The notes beneath the pieces were generated by a model. It saw only the letters and a program-made list of their open reading frames with translations. It had not been told where the DNA came from and made no database searches. From NCBI RefSeq assembly GCF_029962835.1, contig NC_080574.1, positions 40,243,501 through 40,307,500 on the forward strand: DNA of 64,000 bases, written 5' to 3'. This DNA comes from Magnolia sinica (lineage: Eukaryota; Streptophyta; Magnoliopsida; Magnoliales; Magnoliaceae). Positions 35,409 to 47,067 of the stretch are shown one piece after another (within the stretch, counting starts at the first letter, position 1; each line of letters begins with the position of its first letter). The translations under genes were made by a program, and so were the position numbers.

Positions 35409-35466
35409 ATTTAATGATGCTAACCATCCGATCTATGGCTCGTAAAATAACACAAATGTAAAGTAA
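35409..35466 (+). repeat. 58-bp direct repeat, right copy
   Basis: Starts at the first base after the LTR's terminal CA and ends GTAA, as does the left copy at 32757-32814. Confidence 0.9.
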
Positions 35467-36559
35467 TGGTCCACCATTTAAGGGTCAGCCGGCGTTAATT
35501 TATGCACATGGCTTGCCCTTATTTATATTAATGGATTAATGGTCCAAATCAATAGATAACATTCTCACATGTCAATTAAAAGTTTTACAAGCTGCGGTCC
35601 TTGCTATGATGGGCGCATTCACATTTGGTTTTGGGTTGATAATTGAAATATCTGGATTAGAATTTTCACTCATTCCCATTTCCCACTATCAAACAAGTGA
35701 TTTCTTCAAATGGATGGCGATGGAAAATGAAAAGTGGGAAGAAACTAAAGTGATTATTTTTTAAAAGAGGAATGGCTAGCTCATTAAAGGTGGGACATGA
35801 TGGAATGCTAGAACATTAATTTATAATATGATCAACATGGACTCTCCATATCCCTAGCCATTGGATGGACGGTTAAGAACATTAAGTCAAAGTGATTGTT
35901 TGAGAAGGATGGGAATGTGGGACCCATACAATGGATGGTCTAGATCAATGATTCAACCAGCATTTATGGTACAATAAGGATCATCTGACCAAAGTGACTT
36001 TTGAGAGGAATGGTCAATCAAAGGTGGAAGCCCAAGTAGTGGATGGAATAGATCAGTGAAGTGGGCCACACTTGTATTTTAAATTTGAATGCTTCTTGGA
36101 TAAAATAAGAAACCACCACCTTTTATTTCTTACTTATTAAGGGACCAGGTACAAGTATTACAAGTTCTAGGAATCACAATCACCTATTCTCGTATCCCAA
36201 CATAATGATAGCTCCCACCATTCACAATATTGCATGATAGAACCATCCATCTGCCTCAATTTAAGGGTTGTATTTTCAATTAATGTTTAATTCTCAAATT
36301 GAAATATTTCAACCATTTGATCTTTTAACCCTTTTCCTTTGGATATGGTCTAACTCCTTAGCCATTGTTTTTCTGAGCCATGCACTAAAAGCTAAGGTTC
36401 TTATGATTTTGAATATTTTCAGGGAACCCGCCACCAACTCCATATCTCTTCATATCAATGGATTAGATCATCCAAACATTGATCCAAGATCCATTGATTA
36501 TAGTCAGGATATATGGCTATAATGATATGTTAGGAGGTATTATAGCAAACCTGCTCTTT
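35467..36559. other. intergenic DNA, no gene seen
   Basis: AT-rich, with scattered phrases of the GGTCCACC/GGATGGTC type seen in the MITE family. No supported reading frame. Confidence 0.5.
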
Positions 36560-36950
36560 CGGTGCATATTAAGACTGCTTAGTTATCCAATTAAAGGTAC
36601 TTTGTTACTAAACCCTTTGAAAAGGAAGGCAAATTTAAACAGGAAGTAGACCACACTATAATATATCAAAAAAAAAAAAAAAATTGGGAATTGAATGCCT
36701 ATCATTGAAATCTCTATTTGAAGCTTTGGATCAAGGTGAAATTTATGATTTCCCTTTTATCCCCGTGGAAATGATCTATCAACAGGTTGGATGGCACATA
36801 AACACTATGGTACTCCCAAGAAGATTTCACTACTGTGGTGTGGCCTACTCCAGTTTTGGAGCCGTCCGGGGTCAGAGCCATGTCTTAAAATGAGGGGTAG
36901 AAGATGATTGATGGAGTGGATATGCATGATGGCCCCACAGAGCTTAGGGT
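36560..36950. repeat. fold-back MITE copy (degenerate)
   Basis: Carries the family's internal order: 'GTAGACCACACTATAATA', 'TTGGATCAAGGTGAAATTTA', 'CTGTGGTGTGGCCTACTCCA' and the end 'GATGGCCCCACAGAGC'. A poly-A run lies at 36668-36682. Confidence 0.5.
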
Positions 36951-37499
36951 TATATGGATTCCTGTTAACTTGGGGCACCGAAAGTTGCCTCCCTCACTCA
37001 GCCACCAGCACGTGTGCCAAACGTGCACGACAGGCCAGGCCTGGGTAGGTCTCGACCTGGATTTTGAACTGTTTTGGGCCGGCCGTGTGGCCTGCCCTAT
37101 TCAAAATTCTGATTTTGTCAGCACCAATTCGGGTTAAGTTTTTATCAGAACGTGTGATCACACATACAAACAATGTTCACATCCACCGTTCACCCACATT
37201 GTGTCGGTGCAGACTCTTGCATTTGCTTGAGCATATCACTAGGACAAAATATCAGACAGATCCCATAACTCAAGGTGGTCCACATCACAGGGAGGGTATG
37301 GAACGCCGGCCTTAATTAATCAAGCCTAACTTGTTAGGATTAAGTTAAGATATAAAAATCAGCCTCATTCAAAATTCGGCAGGTCCCACCATGTGAACTT
37401 GAAAAAAAGAGCCTTTAGGAGCAATTTTTACATTATTGCCATTGGTGGTCCACCGGCATCCTCTGTCAAACTGGTATTTTGTATATACTACCGTAATAA

Positions 37500-38140
37500 G
37501 GGTACTCACCTGTTGGACCGAGTTAGCTCAGTACACTCGCTTGACTCGACTCCAAAAAGCTCAATTCAACTCGGTTCGAAACTGAATTTGATCTGAATCG
37601 AGCATGAAAAAATTTCGAGCCAAGTTCGAGCTTTTCCGAGCTCGAATCAACTCGGATCGAACCTCAACTCGAATCAAACTCGAATCGAATCAGTTCGATG
37701 ACTTGGTTATTTTGATATTGATACTGTTCATCAACTATTTGAAGAAATTACTCAACGAAGTGTTGTTTCGGGTGCATACTTTATCTGCGGGATCGTCTGA
37801 AACAAATCACTACAAAAAAAAAACTTTACGTGATAAAACTACACTCGTATTTTGATTTTAATACTTCCTATCAGGTGTTTGATGAAATCCATGTAAAGTG
37901 TTGTTGTTATTTTGCAAACGGTGAGAAATTGAAGGTGCACTTCATGTGTTTGAGAAAATGTTGCATAGGCTCAAACTCAACTCGAACTGGCCCGAGCTAT
38001 TGACCAAACCGAGTCGAGATGGCCAGTCAAGCTTGAGGACTGGGCCGAGCCGAGTTCGAGCTAGGGTCAGCTACTCGCCGAGCCAAGTCAAGCTGTGCCA
38101 AGCTTGACTCAGTTTGACACATGTACAGCTCTAGACCGTG
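37500..38140. repeat. degenerate element rich in CGAGCTCGA/GAGTCGAGC motifs
   Basis: Both ends of this 640-bp interval are dense in short, partly palindromic GAGCTCG, TCGAGC and ACTCGA motifs in opposite senses, with an AT-rich centre (37700-37960). The right end, read on the minus strand, is CTAGAGCTGTACATGTGTC, similar to hAT-type MITE ends. I could not pair it with a clear left end. Confidence 0.35.
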
Positions 38141-38169
38141 GAGTGATATTTGCATAACATGGTGGGAGA

Positions 38170-38298
38170 TAGGGCTGTCAATGGGCTGGGCTGGGCCCGG
38201 GCTTACATAATCTAAATTTTGAATAGGCTCAGCGTAAAACATTTCAAAATCCAGGTCAGGACCAACCCCAGACCCAGTCCGGCCTGTTGACAGCCCTA
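38170..38298. mobile_element. 129-bp hAT-like MITE
   Basis: Inverted ends TAGGGCTGTCAA (38170) and TTGACAGCCCTA (ending 38298). The flanking 8 bases are GTGGGAGA on the left and GTGGGAGC on the right, an 8-bp target duplication with one difference. The interior includes GGGCTGGGCCCGGGC. Size, ends and 8-bp duplication fit non-autonomous hAT elements. Confidence 0.8.
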
Positions 38299-38399
38299 GT
38301 GGGAGCGTTCCAACGGAACAGAGTTTGTGGATCATACTAATATTTTTATGCTTTCAGCTCATCCCGAGGGGAATGACCATATGGACGGTTTGGATGGCT

Positions 38400-38760
38400 T
38401 ATAAAAATCACTTTCCCTCTCAACTTTTTTGCGTCAGCATCTGCCTCATTTTTGAGTTCGTACCTCTGACATATTTGACAAAAAGGATGGACGAGATTAA
38501 TTTCTCACAAACATTAGGGTGGGCCCCACCCATTGATTGCAAGAACTTCTAGGACAGGGTGTTGCAGGCAATCCACGTCCCCAAACGTGAGATAGATTTG
38601 GAACTCAGAGGTGGCCATACCACATGAACAATTGGGATGGAAAACACCCAAAATTGAAACCCACCGTGATGTTTATATGTCATCCCAACCGTTCATAAGA
38701 TGATTCCCACCCGGGATGAAGGGAAAACAGAGATGAACGGTGGTGTGGCCACTTGATTTC
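38400..38760. repeat. partial fold-back MITE copies
   Basis: Half-copies with 'GGGTGGGCCCCACCCATTG' and outer arm 'GGCAATCCACGTCCCC' at 38569-38584, then 'CCACCGTGATGTTTATATG' (38662-38680). No coding sequence. Confidence 0.45.
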
Positions 38761-39073
38761 TTAATCTGCCTGATTTTTCACGCGTCGTCCTGAGTCAACC
38801 AATGGGCGAGGAGTAGATATAACATAGACATCAGGTTGGGCCCCACAGAAGATTCCTGTAGCCCCAGGTCACACGCAAGTCACGTTCAGCAGGCAGGCAT
38901 GCATACGCACGTGATGTTTGCCGGGGTGGAAATAATAAGCCTCCGGTGCTCCGTATTACACTCATCTAATGAACTGGCCCACGTTGTTTGAGCCGTACGT
39001 TTCTTTGATGGACCCATTGACGATACAAAACATGCTTCACAAGTCAATCATAGCCAGAGTAATGCCACCAGCG

Positions 39074-39485
39074 TCGGACGCGGATTGCCTGGAGACTGTG
39101 GGGCCCACCGTGATGTTTGTGTTTTATCCACACAGTTCATTCGTTTTAACCGCTCATGTTGGGGTATGAGCTCAAAAATCTAGATCCAAAGCTCAAGTGG
39201 ACCATTCTACAGAAAATAAAGGGTATTAAATGACCACTGTTGAAAACTTTTTGTGGGCCACAGAAATTTCCATTAAGATGATATTTATGTTTTCCCTTCT
39301 TCCAAATCTGTATTTCCTTATCAACACGTTTGATGTCAAATAAAGATCATGGTGGGCAATAGGAATGTACTAACGGTGGCAGTCATTTATCTCCTCTGTT
39401 TCCTATGGTGTGGTCCACTTAGAGGTTTAAATCCGCCCAAGTCATGGCTCAAAATAAAATGAACGGTTAAAACAGACAGCCAGCG
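39074..39485. repeat. fold-back MITE copy 1 of cluster
   Basis: Outer arm GACGCGGATTGCCTGGAG, then GTGGGGCCCACCGTGATG at 39098. The internal mirror blocks are 'GCTCAAGTGGACCATTC' and 'GTGTGGTCCACTTAGAGG', and it ends 'ATGAACGGTTAAAACAGAC'. The family looks self-complementary end to end, about 400 bp. Confidence 0.6.
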
Positions 39486-39579
39486 TGGAAGGCCTCCACA
39501 GTTGGTTCAACAGTTTACCTCCGGAGGATTTCACGCGAAAGGCCTCTATCATGAATTTCCTGCGAAAGGAAGCTGGGTG

Positions 39580-39975
39580 GGACTATGTAGATGTTTATGA
39601 GAAATTCACCCCGTCCATCTGTTTTGAGAGCTCATTTCATGCTACCAAAACTAGGTATATCCAAAACTCAAGTCGATCACAGGAGAAAGAAAATTAAGAA
39701 AAGAAAATTCCACCGTTGAAACCTTTCTAGGCTCATCTTGATGTTTATATAACATCCAAACCGTTTATAAGATCATTATCATTGAGATGGAGTGAAAATA
39801 CTAAAAAAACAATTGGCTGACACAAAAGTTTTATGGCAATAAGAATGTTTCCTCTCATGTGACCCACTTAAGTTTTGGATAGACATCATTTTTAGCCGCA
39901 TGTCCTTAAATGAGCTCTAAAAGAGGATGAACGTGGTGGATTTCTAATAAACATCTCTGTGAGCCTCACCCAACA
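39580..39975. repeat. fold-back MITE copy 2 of cluster
   Basis: Same block order, more diverged: 'CCCCGTCCATCTGTTTTGAG', 'CCACCGTTGAAACC', 'GTGACCCACTTAAG', ending 'ACATCTCTGTGAGCCTCACC'. Confidence 0.5.
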
Positions 39976-40006
39976 TCCTTGTACAGGAAGTTCCTGCGAA
40001 AGCAAA

Positions 40007-40545
40007 TCGGCTGGGACGTGGATTGCATCCTACCCCTGCCCGTACGGTTATCCGCTTGGCCATGGCTTCATAGGGCCCACTAATGTAAGTGTTTTATACA
40101 AGTCGTTAATCGCTTTTCTCATATTATTAGATCATTTTAGGTTATAAGCCAAACACTTCGCAAGTTACAGCACTTGAGTGGACAACAAAGTAGGGATTTA
40201 ATGTCTACCATTAAAAGCTTCTTGGTAGCCGGAGAAGTTTTGGATCAAGCTAATATTTATAATATTTGCCTTTTCACTTCATCCACGTCTACATGGCCTT
40301 ATTAATAGGTTGGATGATAAAAAAACATCACGGTGACCTTAGGAAGGTTTCAACGGTAGGTGTCATTATCACCGCAGCTTCCTCCGGTGTGGTCCACTAG
40401 AAGTGTAGACTGCTTCAATTTTACATATACATATCATAAAATGATCTAAGAAAAGTGATGAACGGCGTGGATAAAACACTTACATCAAGGTGGCCAACTG
40501 AGCCCTGCCCGGACGTGGGTAGGATGCAATCCGCGTCGACTTAAC
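40007..40545. repeat. fold-back MITE copy 3 of cluster, arms well paired
   Basis: Left arm GACGTGGATTGCATCCTACC (40016) and right arm GTAGGATGCAATCCGCGTC (40520-40538) are near-perfect inverses. Inner pair: 'GGGCCCACTAATGTAAGTG' with 'ACACTTACATCAAGGTGGCC'. No coding capacity. Confidence 0.7.
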
Positions 40546-40604
40546 TGACGGGGACCTGGGCGCGGATTAGGTACTACCAGAGGCCACGTGCGCCAATGAG
40601 GGGC

Positions 40605-41055
40605 CATCGTAACGTATTACTTTCATCTGCACTGTCAATACATTTTTTTTTATATCATTTTAAAATACTAGATCAAAAATAACGCAGATAAAACTCTCAA
40701 GTGAACCACACCACGAGAAGTAGCAGTGCTGAGGACACCCACCATTAAAACCTTCATATAGTCCACCGTGTCATTTAGTTTCCATCCAACCTGTTGACAT
40801 GGTCATATATATATATATATATATACCTGGATGAAGTGAAAAAATAAATATCATCCTGATCCTGATCTATAACATCTGTGACCCTTGAGAATTTTTCAAC
40901 GTAGGAATTTAATCCCCGATGTGTGGTTCACGTAAGACTTGAACCTGTCTTATTTTTTTCCCAGTGTTCGAAAATGATATGAAAAAAAATAAATAAACGG
41001 TGGGATGAAGTCATACATCACTGTGGCCGTCGGTGGCCTGTGGCCTGTGGGGCCT
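40605..41055. repeat. fold-back MITE copy 4 of cluster, with AT microsatellite
   Basis: Blocks 'AAGTGAACCACACCACGAG', 'CATCCAACCTGTTGACATGG', 'GTGTGGTTCACGTAAG'. An AT repeat at 40804-40825 interrupts the centre. Confidence 0.55.
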
Positions 41056-41847
41056 CCGCCTGTCCCGAGCTCGGAATAGGCGGGGGTACTACCTATTCCC
41101 CGCCCCGGTCACCTATAGCCAATCTCTGTTCCGCTTTTACTCGAGACAGCTGTCTGATCTCTAGGCCTGCATTTAATTTCAACAGCTGTTCCAAAATTAC
41201 AAAATTACCCTTATAGTGTGTCCATGCTATCAATACACGCGTGGAACGTGATATATCAAAACCTTTCCTCCTCTACGCGTGACTACATCTAACAAGCAGA
41301 CAAGTCTCCACTATATTGAAGTTCCAGACGCTTAAATGCCTACCTTACCAACTGGGCTCTATGCATTCCATCTCCCCTACTCTCACAACCATCCATTTTT
41401 AACATGCTAGTGTGGCCCAATTTGGCACACACACTGTGGGTCCTACCTGATGAAGCACCTGATCTCTCTTGTCCACACGTGAAACATCGTTTAAAGGCCT
41501 AAGATCATCAAAATAATAATTATTTTAGATAATAGCTCTTTCTGTAGCTGATGTACGTGATGAACGGTTGTGATCTATCTCACGCATGCCCCAGTGTGCA
41601 CTAATCACACGAAGACAATGCAAGGGATATTTGGGTAATTCTATTGAATAATCATTCCGGTATCGGCGGCTGCAGACACGTGAAAAAGTGAAATTCCATG
41701 TTTAGTCATGTATCGGTTTACCCATGTGGATAGCTCATGAAGATCGTATTCAGGTAGCAACTGGCCCGGTCGGACCTGGTGAGCTCTGTTCAAAGCTTCG
41801 CTAGCACTATCCGATGTAAGGCGCGTGAGTCTGTTTCAGCCTAACAT
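41056..41847. other. intergenic DNA, no gene seen
   Basis: Mixed-composition sequence without repeats or reading frames that I can support. Confidence 0.5.
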
Positions 41848-42293
41848 TGTTAGGCTGTGGAATTGCAAAATAATATATTATTTATCGAGCATGGAAATCA
41901 AATAAACTTGATATACTGGGTAACTAATTGAGACACCATTACCACTATCTTAATGCTAAAGTTTTTTTGTACCTTATACCTTTGGGGAAGCATTAGATGG
42001 AAATTGAAGCTTTTGTTGTATGTAGGCTCGGGGATCCAACCTTGTTTATATAGTTTAGAGGATTGAGGAGTTTGAAACACATCAAAACTCCTCTCCCTAA
42101 GGCTCCACGTGAATTTGGAAATCCCAATTCAAGTAAAACACTGTGTGTGTGACCCAGTTGTAGTGCACCACCCCTTACAATTTTAGATGCATCACAACTG
42201 AGTGGGGTCCAATGGTATTCTCAATCACATTATCCAACCCTTAGGATAATCTAGACCGTTGATCAATAAGGCCTACCTTATAAAATTCTTACA
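41848..42293 (-). repeat. 3' LTR of copia element 2
   Basis: Plus-strand ends TGTTAGG at 41848 and TTCTTACA at 42293, an imperfect inverted pair. On the minus strand the adjoining CCTAAGTGAGAGAA is a good copia polypurine tract. Confidence 0.65.
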
Positions 42294-42433
42294 TTCTCTC
42301 ACTTAGGTTACATTGATCGATATCAATGATTACTCTTTGAGAACATGTTTTAATTTCAAAAAACATCCAAATTACTAACTAATGTAATTGTTGAATAATA
42401 TAGACAATGATATTATAATCTGGTCCATCAAGA

Positions 42434-43031
42434 CTATAAGTATAGGATCGCGGTGGCCGTCATAACATTTAATCTAAGCGAAGTAAGACCAAGTGCGATC
42501 ACAAATACTATCAATCCTAATGACATAGAGAAGGAAATCATAACTGAATTATTACAAAAGATTCTTGATGGTTTCGGGATATAATCTAGTACCCACAAAC
42601 CTGAGAAAAAAATGTTATAACCATAATGCCTGATTAGATGTCTTATGACAAGCAATGAACTCAGCTTCCATAGCGGATGAGGTTGTGGTTGGCTATTTCA
42701 CACTTTTCCAAGATACAACCCCACTAACCATTATGAAGATGTAGCCTGGGATAGACGTCTTTGTATCAACGCAGCCAGTATAATATGCGTCTGAGTATCC
42801 AACCAACTCTAAATAATCAGAACTTTTGTATGTGAGTCTGAAGTCCTTTGTTCTTTGTAGGTGGTGCATCACCTTCTTTGCAGTTATCCAATGTTGCATT
42901 CCTAAATTAGATAGACACCTGCCCAAAATTCCAACTGCAACGGTAATTTCCGGTTGCGTGTAGACTTGAGCATACATGATACTCCACACTACTGACGTGT
43001 ATGGAAAATCACTCATTCTATTATTTTTCAA
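42434..43031 (-). pseudogene. copia RNase H region
   Basis: From 43031: 'FPYTSVVWSIMYAQVYTQPE', 'AVGILGRCLSNLGMQHW', 'AKKVMHHLQRTKDFRLTYKS' and 'YLELVGYSDAYYTGC', then 'IPGYIFIMVSGVVSWKSVK'. After a frame break the remainder is 'PSRIFCNNSVMISFS' (42655-42434). These are the conserved RT-end and RNase H blocks of copia pol. The Asp in 'GYSDAYYTGC' is present. Frame breaks make it non-functional. Confidence 0.85.
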
Positions 43032-43085
43032 ATCATTCTTAGGACACTGGAATTGACCGAATTTATCACCCTTTAAAATGGGCGA

Positions 43086-43850
43086 CTATCTAGGGACACA
43101 GTTTTGCATATCGTATCTTTTGAGTACCCTATCAATATATGCCCTCTGTGACAAGTTAAGCAGTCCGCGTAATCTGTCACAGTATATCTCAATGCCGATG
43201 AGATAAGAGGCATCACCAAGGTCATTCATCTCAAACCTTTGAGATAGGAATTTCATGGTATCGCTCAAAATCATGATGTCACTATTAGCTAATGAAATAT
43301 CATCAACATACAAAACCAATATGACAAACTTACTCCCACTGATTTTAATGTAGATATATTCATATGCAATATTTTCTATAAAACCATATAAGGAATCACT
43401 TCGTGAAACTTCAGGTACCACTGCCGTGATGCCTGTTTCAACCCATAGATGGATTTATTTAGTTTACAAACCATATGTTATGAGCTATCGGCTACAAAAC
43501 CTTCAGATTGCAACATATATACGTTCTCGTTTAGATCTCTATTGAGAAATGCAATCTTTATATCCATATGATGTAGCTCCAAATCCATATGAGCCACAAG
43601 AGCCATTATGATCCTGAATGAGTATTTCTTAGATACTAGTTAGAAAGTATCCTTAAAATCAATGCATTCGCGTTGGTTAAAACCATTGGCAACAAGTCAG
43701 GCTTTATATCTTTCAATATTACTCTTAGAGTCCCGTTTAGTTTTGAACACTCATTTATAACCAATCAGCTTTATTCCTTAGGGTAACTCAACAAGATCTC
43801 AAACTTTATTGTCCTTAGTGGATTTCAACTCATCCTTTATGGCATCAATC
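43086..43850 (-). pseudogene. copia reverse transcriptase
   Basis: The catalytic box is intact in 'ILVLYVDDISLANSD' within the 111-codon frame 43421-43086, followed by 'QRFEMNDLGDASYLIGIEIY'. Upstream pieces in other frames read 'LHHMDIKIAFLN' and '[10 protein letters not shown]', standard copia RT motifs. At least two frameshifts separate them. Confidence 0.85.
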
Positions 43851-44209
43851 TAACAAGAAGGATTAGCACTCTGTTTGACTATTGTAAAGGATTCGGGTTC
43901 CTTTTCCACTCCTATGTCAAAGTCGTACTCCTGCAGATATACGATGTAGTCATCTCGATTTACAGGCCTCTTCTCTCTTTCACATCTTCTCAATGGCTCG
44001 CCCTCTTGAGTGTGATTTTGATTTTCTTCATCAGTGGGTTGTATAAGAGGTTTATCATGGTGATCTGTAGTGACTATAGGCTCAACCGTAGGATTCATAC
44101 CAACAAGGTTCGGAATGACCACAATGGGAGTCGCAGTCATTTCCTCCTCGATACAAAATCCATAATGTTTGCACTCCCGATATTTCATTGTCCTCAATAA
44201 ATATGTCAT
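43850..44209 (-). pseudogene. copia integrase C-terminal linker
   Basis: Frame with 'EGEPLRRCEREKRPVNRDDY' and 'IVYLQEYDFDIGVEKEPESF', the 'LRRSTRERR...DDYIVFLQE' segment that joins integrase to RT in this copia lineage. Upstream, 'YLLRTMKYRECKHYGFCIEE' precedes it. Confidence 0.75.
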
Positions 44210-44901
44210 TCATAGTCTCAATAATCCTGATGGAGGGGGAGGAATAGTAGAATCGATAATCTTTTGACCTTTCCAGGTATCGTATAAAGAAACAACTTAC
44301 GATTCTGGGATTGAACTTTCTTTCATACGGGTTATAAATTTTGGCATCAGCAAGACATCCCTAAACATGTAGATATCAAAGACTTGGCTTTCTCCTATTA
44401 CACAATCCAAAAGAAGTTTTACTTACATCTTTACTTGAGACCTATTAAGAATATAAACTGCAGTTTTGATCACATCACCTCACAGAGATTTTAGTAATGT
44501 TGAATTGCTTAACATGCTACGCACCATATCCATAAGGGTGCGATTAAATCTTTAAGCCACATCATTCTATTATGGGGTCCCAAGCGTGGTGTATAGGGCA
44601 ACAATATCAAAATATATATGTATCTAGCGAAATGTCGGAGATTACGACTTATTTCATCATATCTTCCATAATATTCCCCACCACGGTCAGACCTGATGAC
44701 CTAAATCTTCTTCTCAAGTTGATTTTCAACTTCAACCTTACAGATTTTAGAAGCATCTAGGGCATCTGATTTTTCATTGGTAAGATAAAGGTGTCCAAAA
44801 CAAGAGTAGTCATCTATAAATGTGATGAAATATTTGTGCCCATTCCAAGATGTTATAAGGAATGACCTAAAAATGTTTGTGTGTATCACCTCCAAGAGTC
44901 A
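44210..44901 (-). pseudogene. copia integrase core, cut by insertion
   Basis: 'LEVIHTNIFRSFLITSWNGH' and 'KYFITFIDDYSCFGHLYL' (44895-44780) are the core start. The first catalytic Asp, normally in 'IHTDICGPF', is Asn here. The remaining core to 44210 is broken by stops. The break at 44901 is the insertion point of the LTR element. Confidence 0.8.
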
Positions 44902-46498
44902 TGTTGAGGGTCAAATATTGCATATCAGACTCCAGTCATTGCCTGGATTTACGAACATGGTACTGTTTAACGGTCCAATTTAATCGTGTTTGTGATGCAG
45001 GGTGTATTTACGAGCTTGGATTGAAATAGGATGCTAAAAGCATGAATTTAATGCTCTGATGTCACCAAGAAAAGGGAATGACTCCAGGGGACCAATATCG
45101 ACGGATTTACATGCCAGAGATCCGAGAAAATCGAGAAACTAAAGCTCAAGTGGCCTGAAAGTCGTCCAGAATGAAAGATTATAGGGTTTCCACCATCTGT
45201 TCAGATCGAAACTTCATACATGACCTGAGGACTATAAATGAACCGTACACATCAAATTTGAGTCATCTAATCCCTGTATAAGTGGCCCAACAAACAGATC
45301 AGCCCCTTAAATCCTTAAGTGGGGCTCACTTGATATCTGGATTTACTTCAAATTTGATCTCAACCCCTTAAATGAGACGAAAAAATGGATGGACGGAGAG
45401 GATTTCACATAAACATCATGATGAGCCCCACCTTGGGTTGCCTATATACACAGTTCATGGGAGTGTGATGTGCACCGAACCCATAAAATCGGTCAACAGC
45501 ACGCTGACCAATTCTTTTTAAAACGGAGATTCAAAATGTCCCCTACTTCACCAGTTTTGGCTAGTAGGCCCCATCCATCGTCCTGATGGACGATCTGATC
45601 CGTCCAATCGCTCTAGGGGGTGGCCACGACCATATACATGCTAACATTTTTGACCCTTGCACGCGATAATGCGATTCCCACCGTCAAACGCAAGATGAAC
45701 AGTGAGTTGGTTTAATACAGTGGACTGCACCAAAACGCGATAAACACTACTCCTCCTTGACTGAATTTTCGCCAGGAATCCAATGAACGGGTCAGATTTC
45801 TCATAAAACATCAATGTGGGGTCCACCGATCATCACATCATCTTTTCTTTCGCAGGTCGAGCGTCCGATCAATCCGAACGTCCCGGACTATTTGGCGAGC
45901 ATGATCATGGTAGGATCAATGATCTAGACTGTCCATAAGTCAGATAAGGGCATCTTGACTGTGCATATGCTGTCAGATTTAGGGGAATGGACGATCTTGT
46001 ATCTCGGATTCAATTCAAACGCAAGATGTTGTTGCGTTCTTTGCTGCAGAAGACAGGGAGTGCGGTTCGCTTTCTGCAAAGGATATGCGTAAGTAGGTCG
46101 GTTCTTCCACTCTAACCGACCTACCAGCCTTATAAAAGGAGAAGAAAGGGAGAGAAAAAAGGGGGAGGGCAGCCGTAGAGGCTTGGACGTGTGAAGCATC
46201 AGCATTTTCTTTTCTTCCCTCCTTTTTCTTTAGTTGTTTTGTTTATTTAAGAGTCTTTGGTCCACCATGTCTGTTATGGGCTAAACCTCTTAGCTAGGGC
46301 TAAGAGGTGAAGCTTGTAGCGTGATTAAGAAGGTGGCTTTGCTTTGATTCATGGTTATTGAACTCTTATGGATTCTAATTTGATTATTAAGGAATACTTT
46401 TAGTTTTTTAATGGTTTATTGTGACTCAAATTACAGTAGATCTGCAATAGCTTTGAGTATGTTCTTTTCATTATGAGATTGTGAACTTAAGAGACCCT
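44902..46498 (+). repeat. left LTR, first segment
   Basis: Aligns with 59850-61310. TATAAAAG at 46131-46138 is followed by a purine-rich leader (AGAAGAAAGGGAGAG). About 45750-45890 is absent from the right LTR, so the two LTRs differ by a deletion of roughly 130-150 bp. Confidence 0.9.
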
Positions 46499-46770
46499 CA
46501 CTATAAGAAAAACGGGTAAAAGTTATGGCAAAAAATCGTAGCAAAAGCCCTTTTGCTACCACTATGATCCGTAGAACGTCCATCGCTATTGCTGGGGTAG
46601 CTAAAGGTATAGCTACGGATTATATCCGTACCAATAGATACCAATAGTTACAGATTATATCCGTAGCAATAGATACCAATAGCTACGGACAATATCCGTA
46701 GCAATAGATAGCAATAGCTACGGACAAAAGCCGTAGCTATAGGTACCGATTATATTCATAGCTATTTTTT
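46499..46770. repeat. left TIR and subterminal repeats of CACTA 2
   Basis: About six units with GCTACGGA...TATCCGTAGCAATAG, spaced about 35-40 bp, after the CACTA end. Confidence 0.8.
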
Positions 46771-47067
46771 TTAAAATTGTAATAATACGACCTGTTTCCA
46801 TTGCAAGAACTTGCTGTGATTGATAACTCAGCTTAGCTTAATGCTGATAGAAATAGTACATAAAATGCAATCAGAAAAAAAATGATGCATTTATTACAAA
46901 TAGCAATCAAATCATACAATACATCCTACATTCACATTTCTAAATAAACAATACTTCACTTTGCTCAACCTATCATAAGAATTACAACTAAGACATGCCC
47001 TCATATGCAAGAAACAAATACACTCCAACACAGTAAACACCCTCCATATGCATTCAATAATGCTTAC

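Larger units (their letters stand above)
41848..44901 (-). mobile_element. Ty1/copia element 2, 3' half (continues at 61830)
   Basis: Minus-strand copia element read leftwards: integrase, linker, RT, RNase H, then polypurine tract and 3' LTR (41848-42293). Its integrase frame is interrupted at 44901 by the large LTR element and resumes beyond 61829, where 'MCVNCIKGK' (pre-integrase) leads up to 'LEVIHTN' at the junction. The 5-bp duplication AGTCA marks the break. Confidence 0.88.

Noticed and set aside
36268..36522. 84-codon plus-strand frame
   Set aside because: AT-rich chance frame with no conserved motif, in MITE-rich intergenic DNA.
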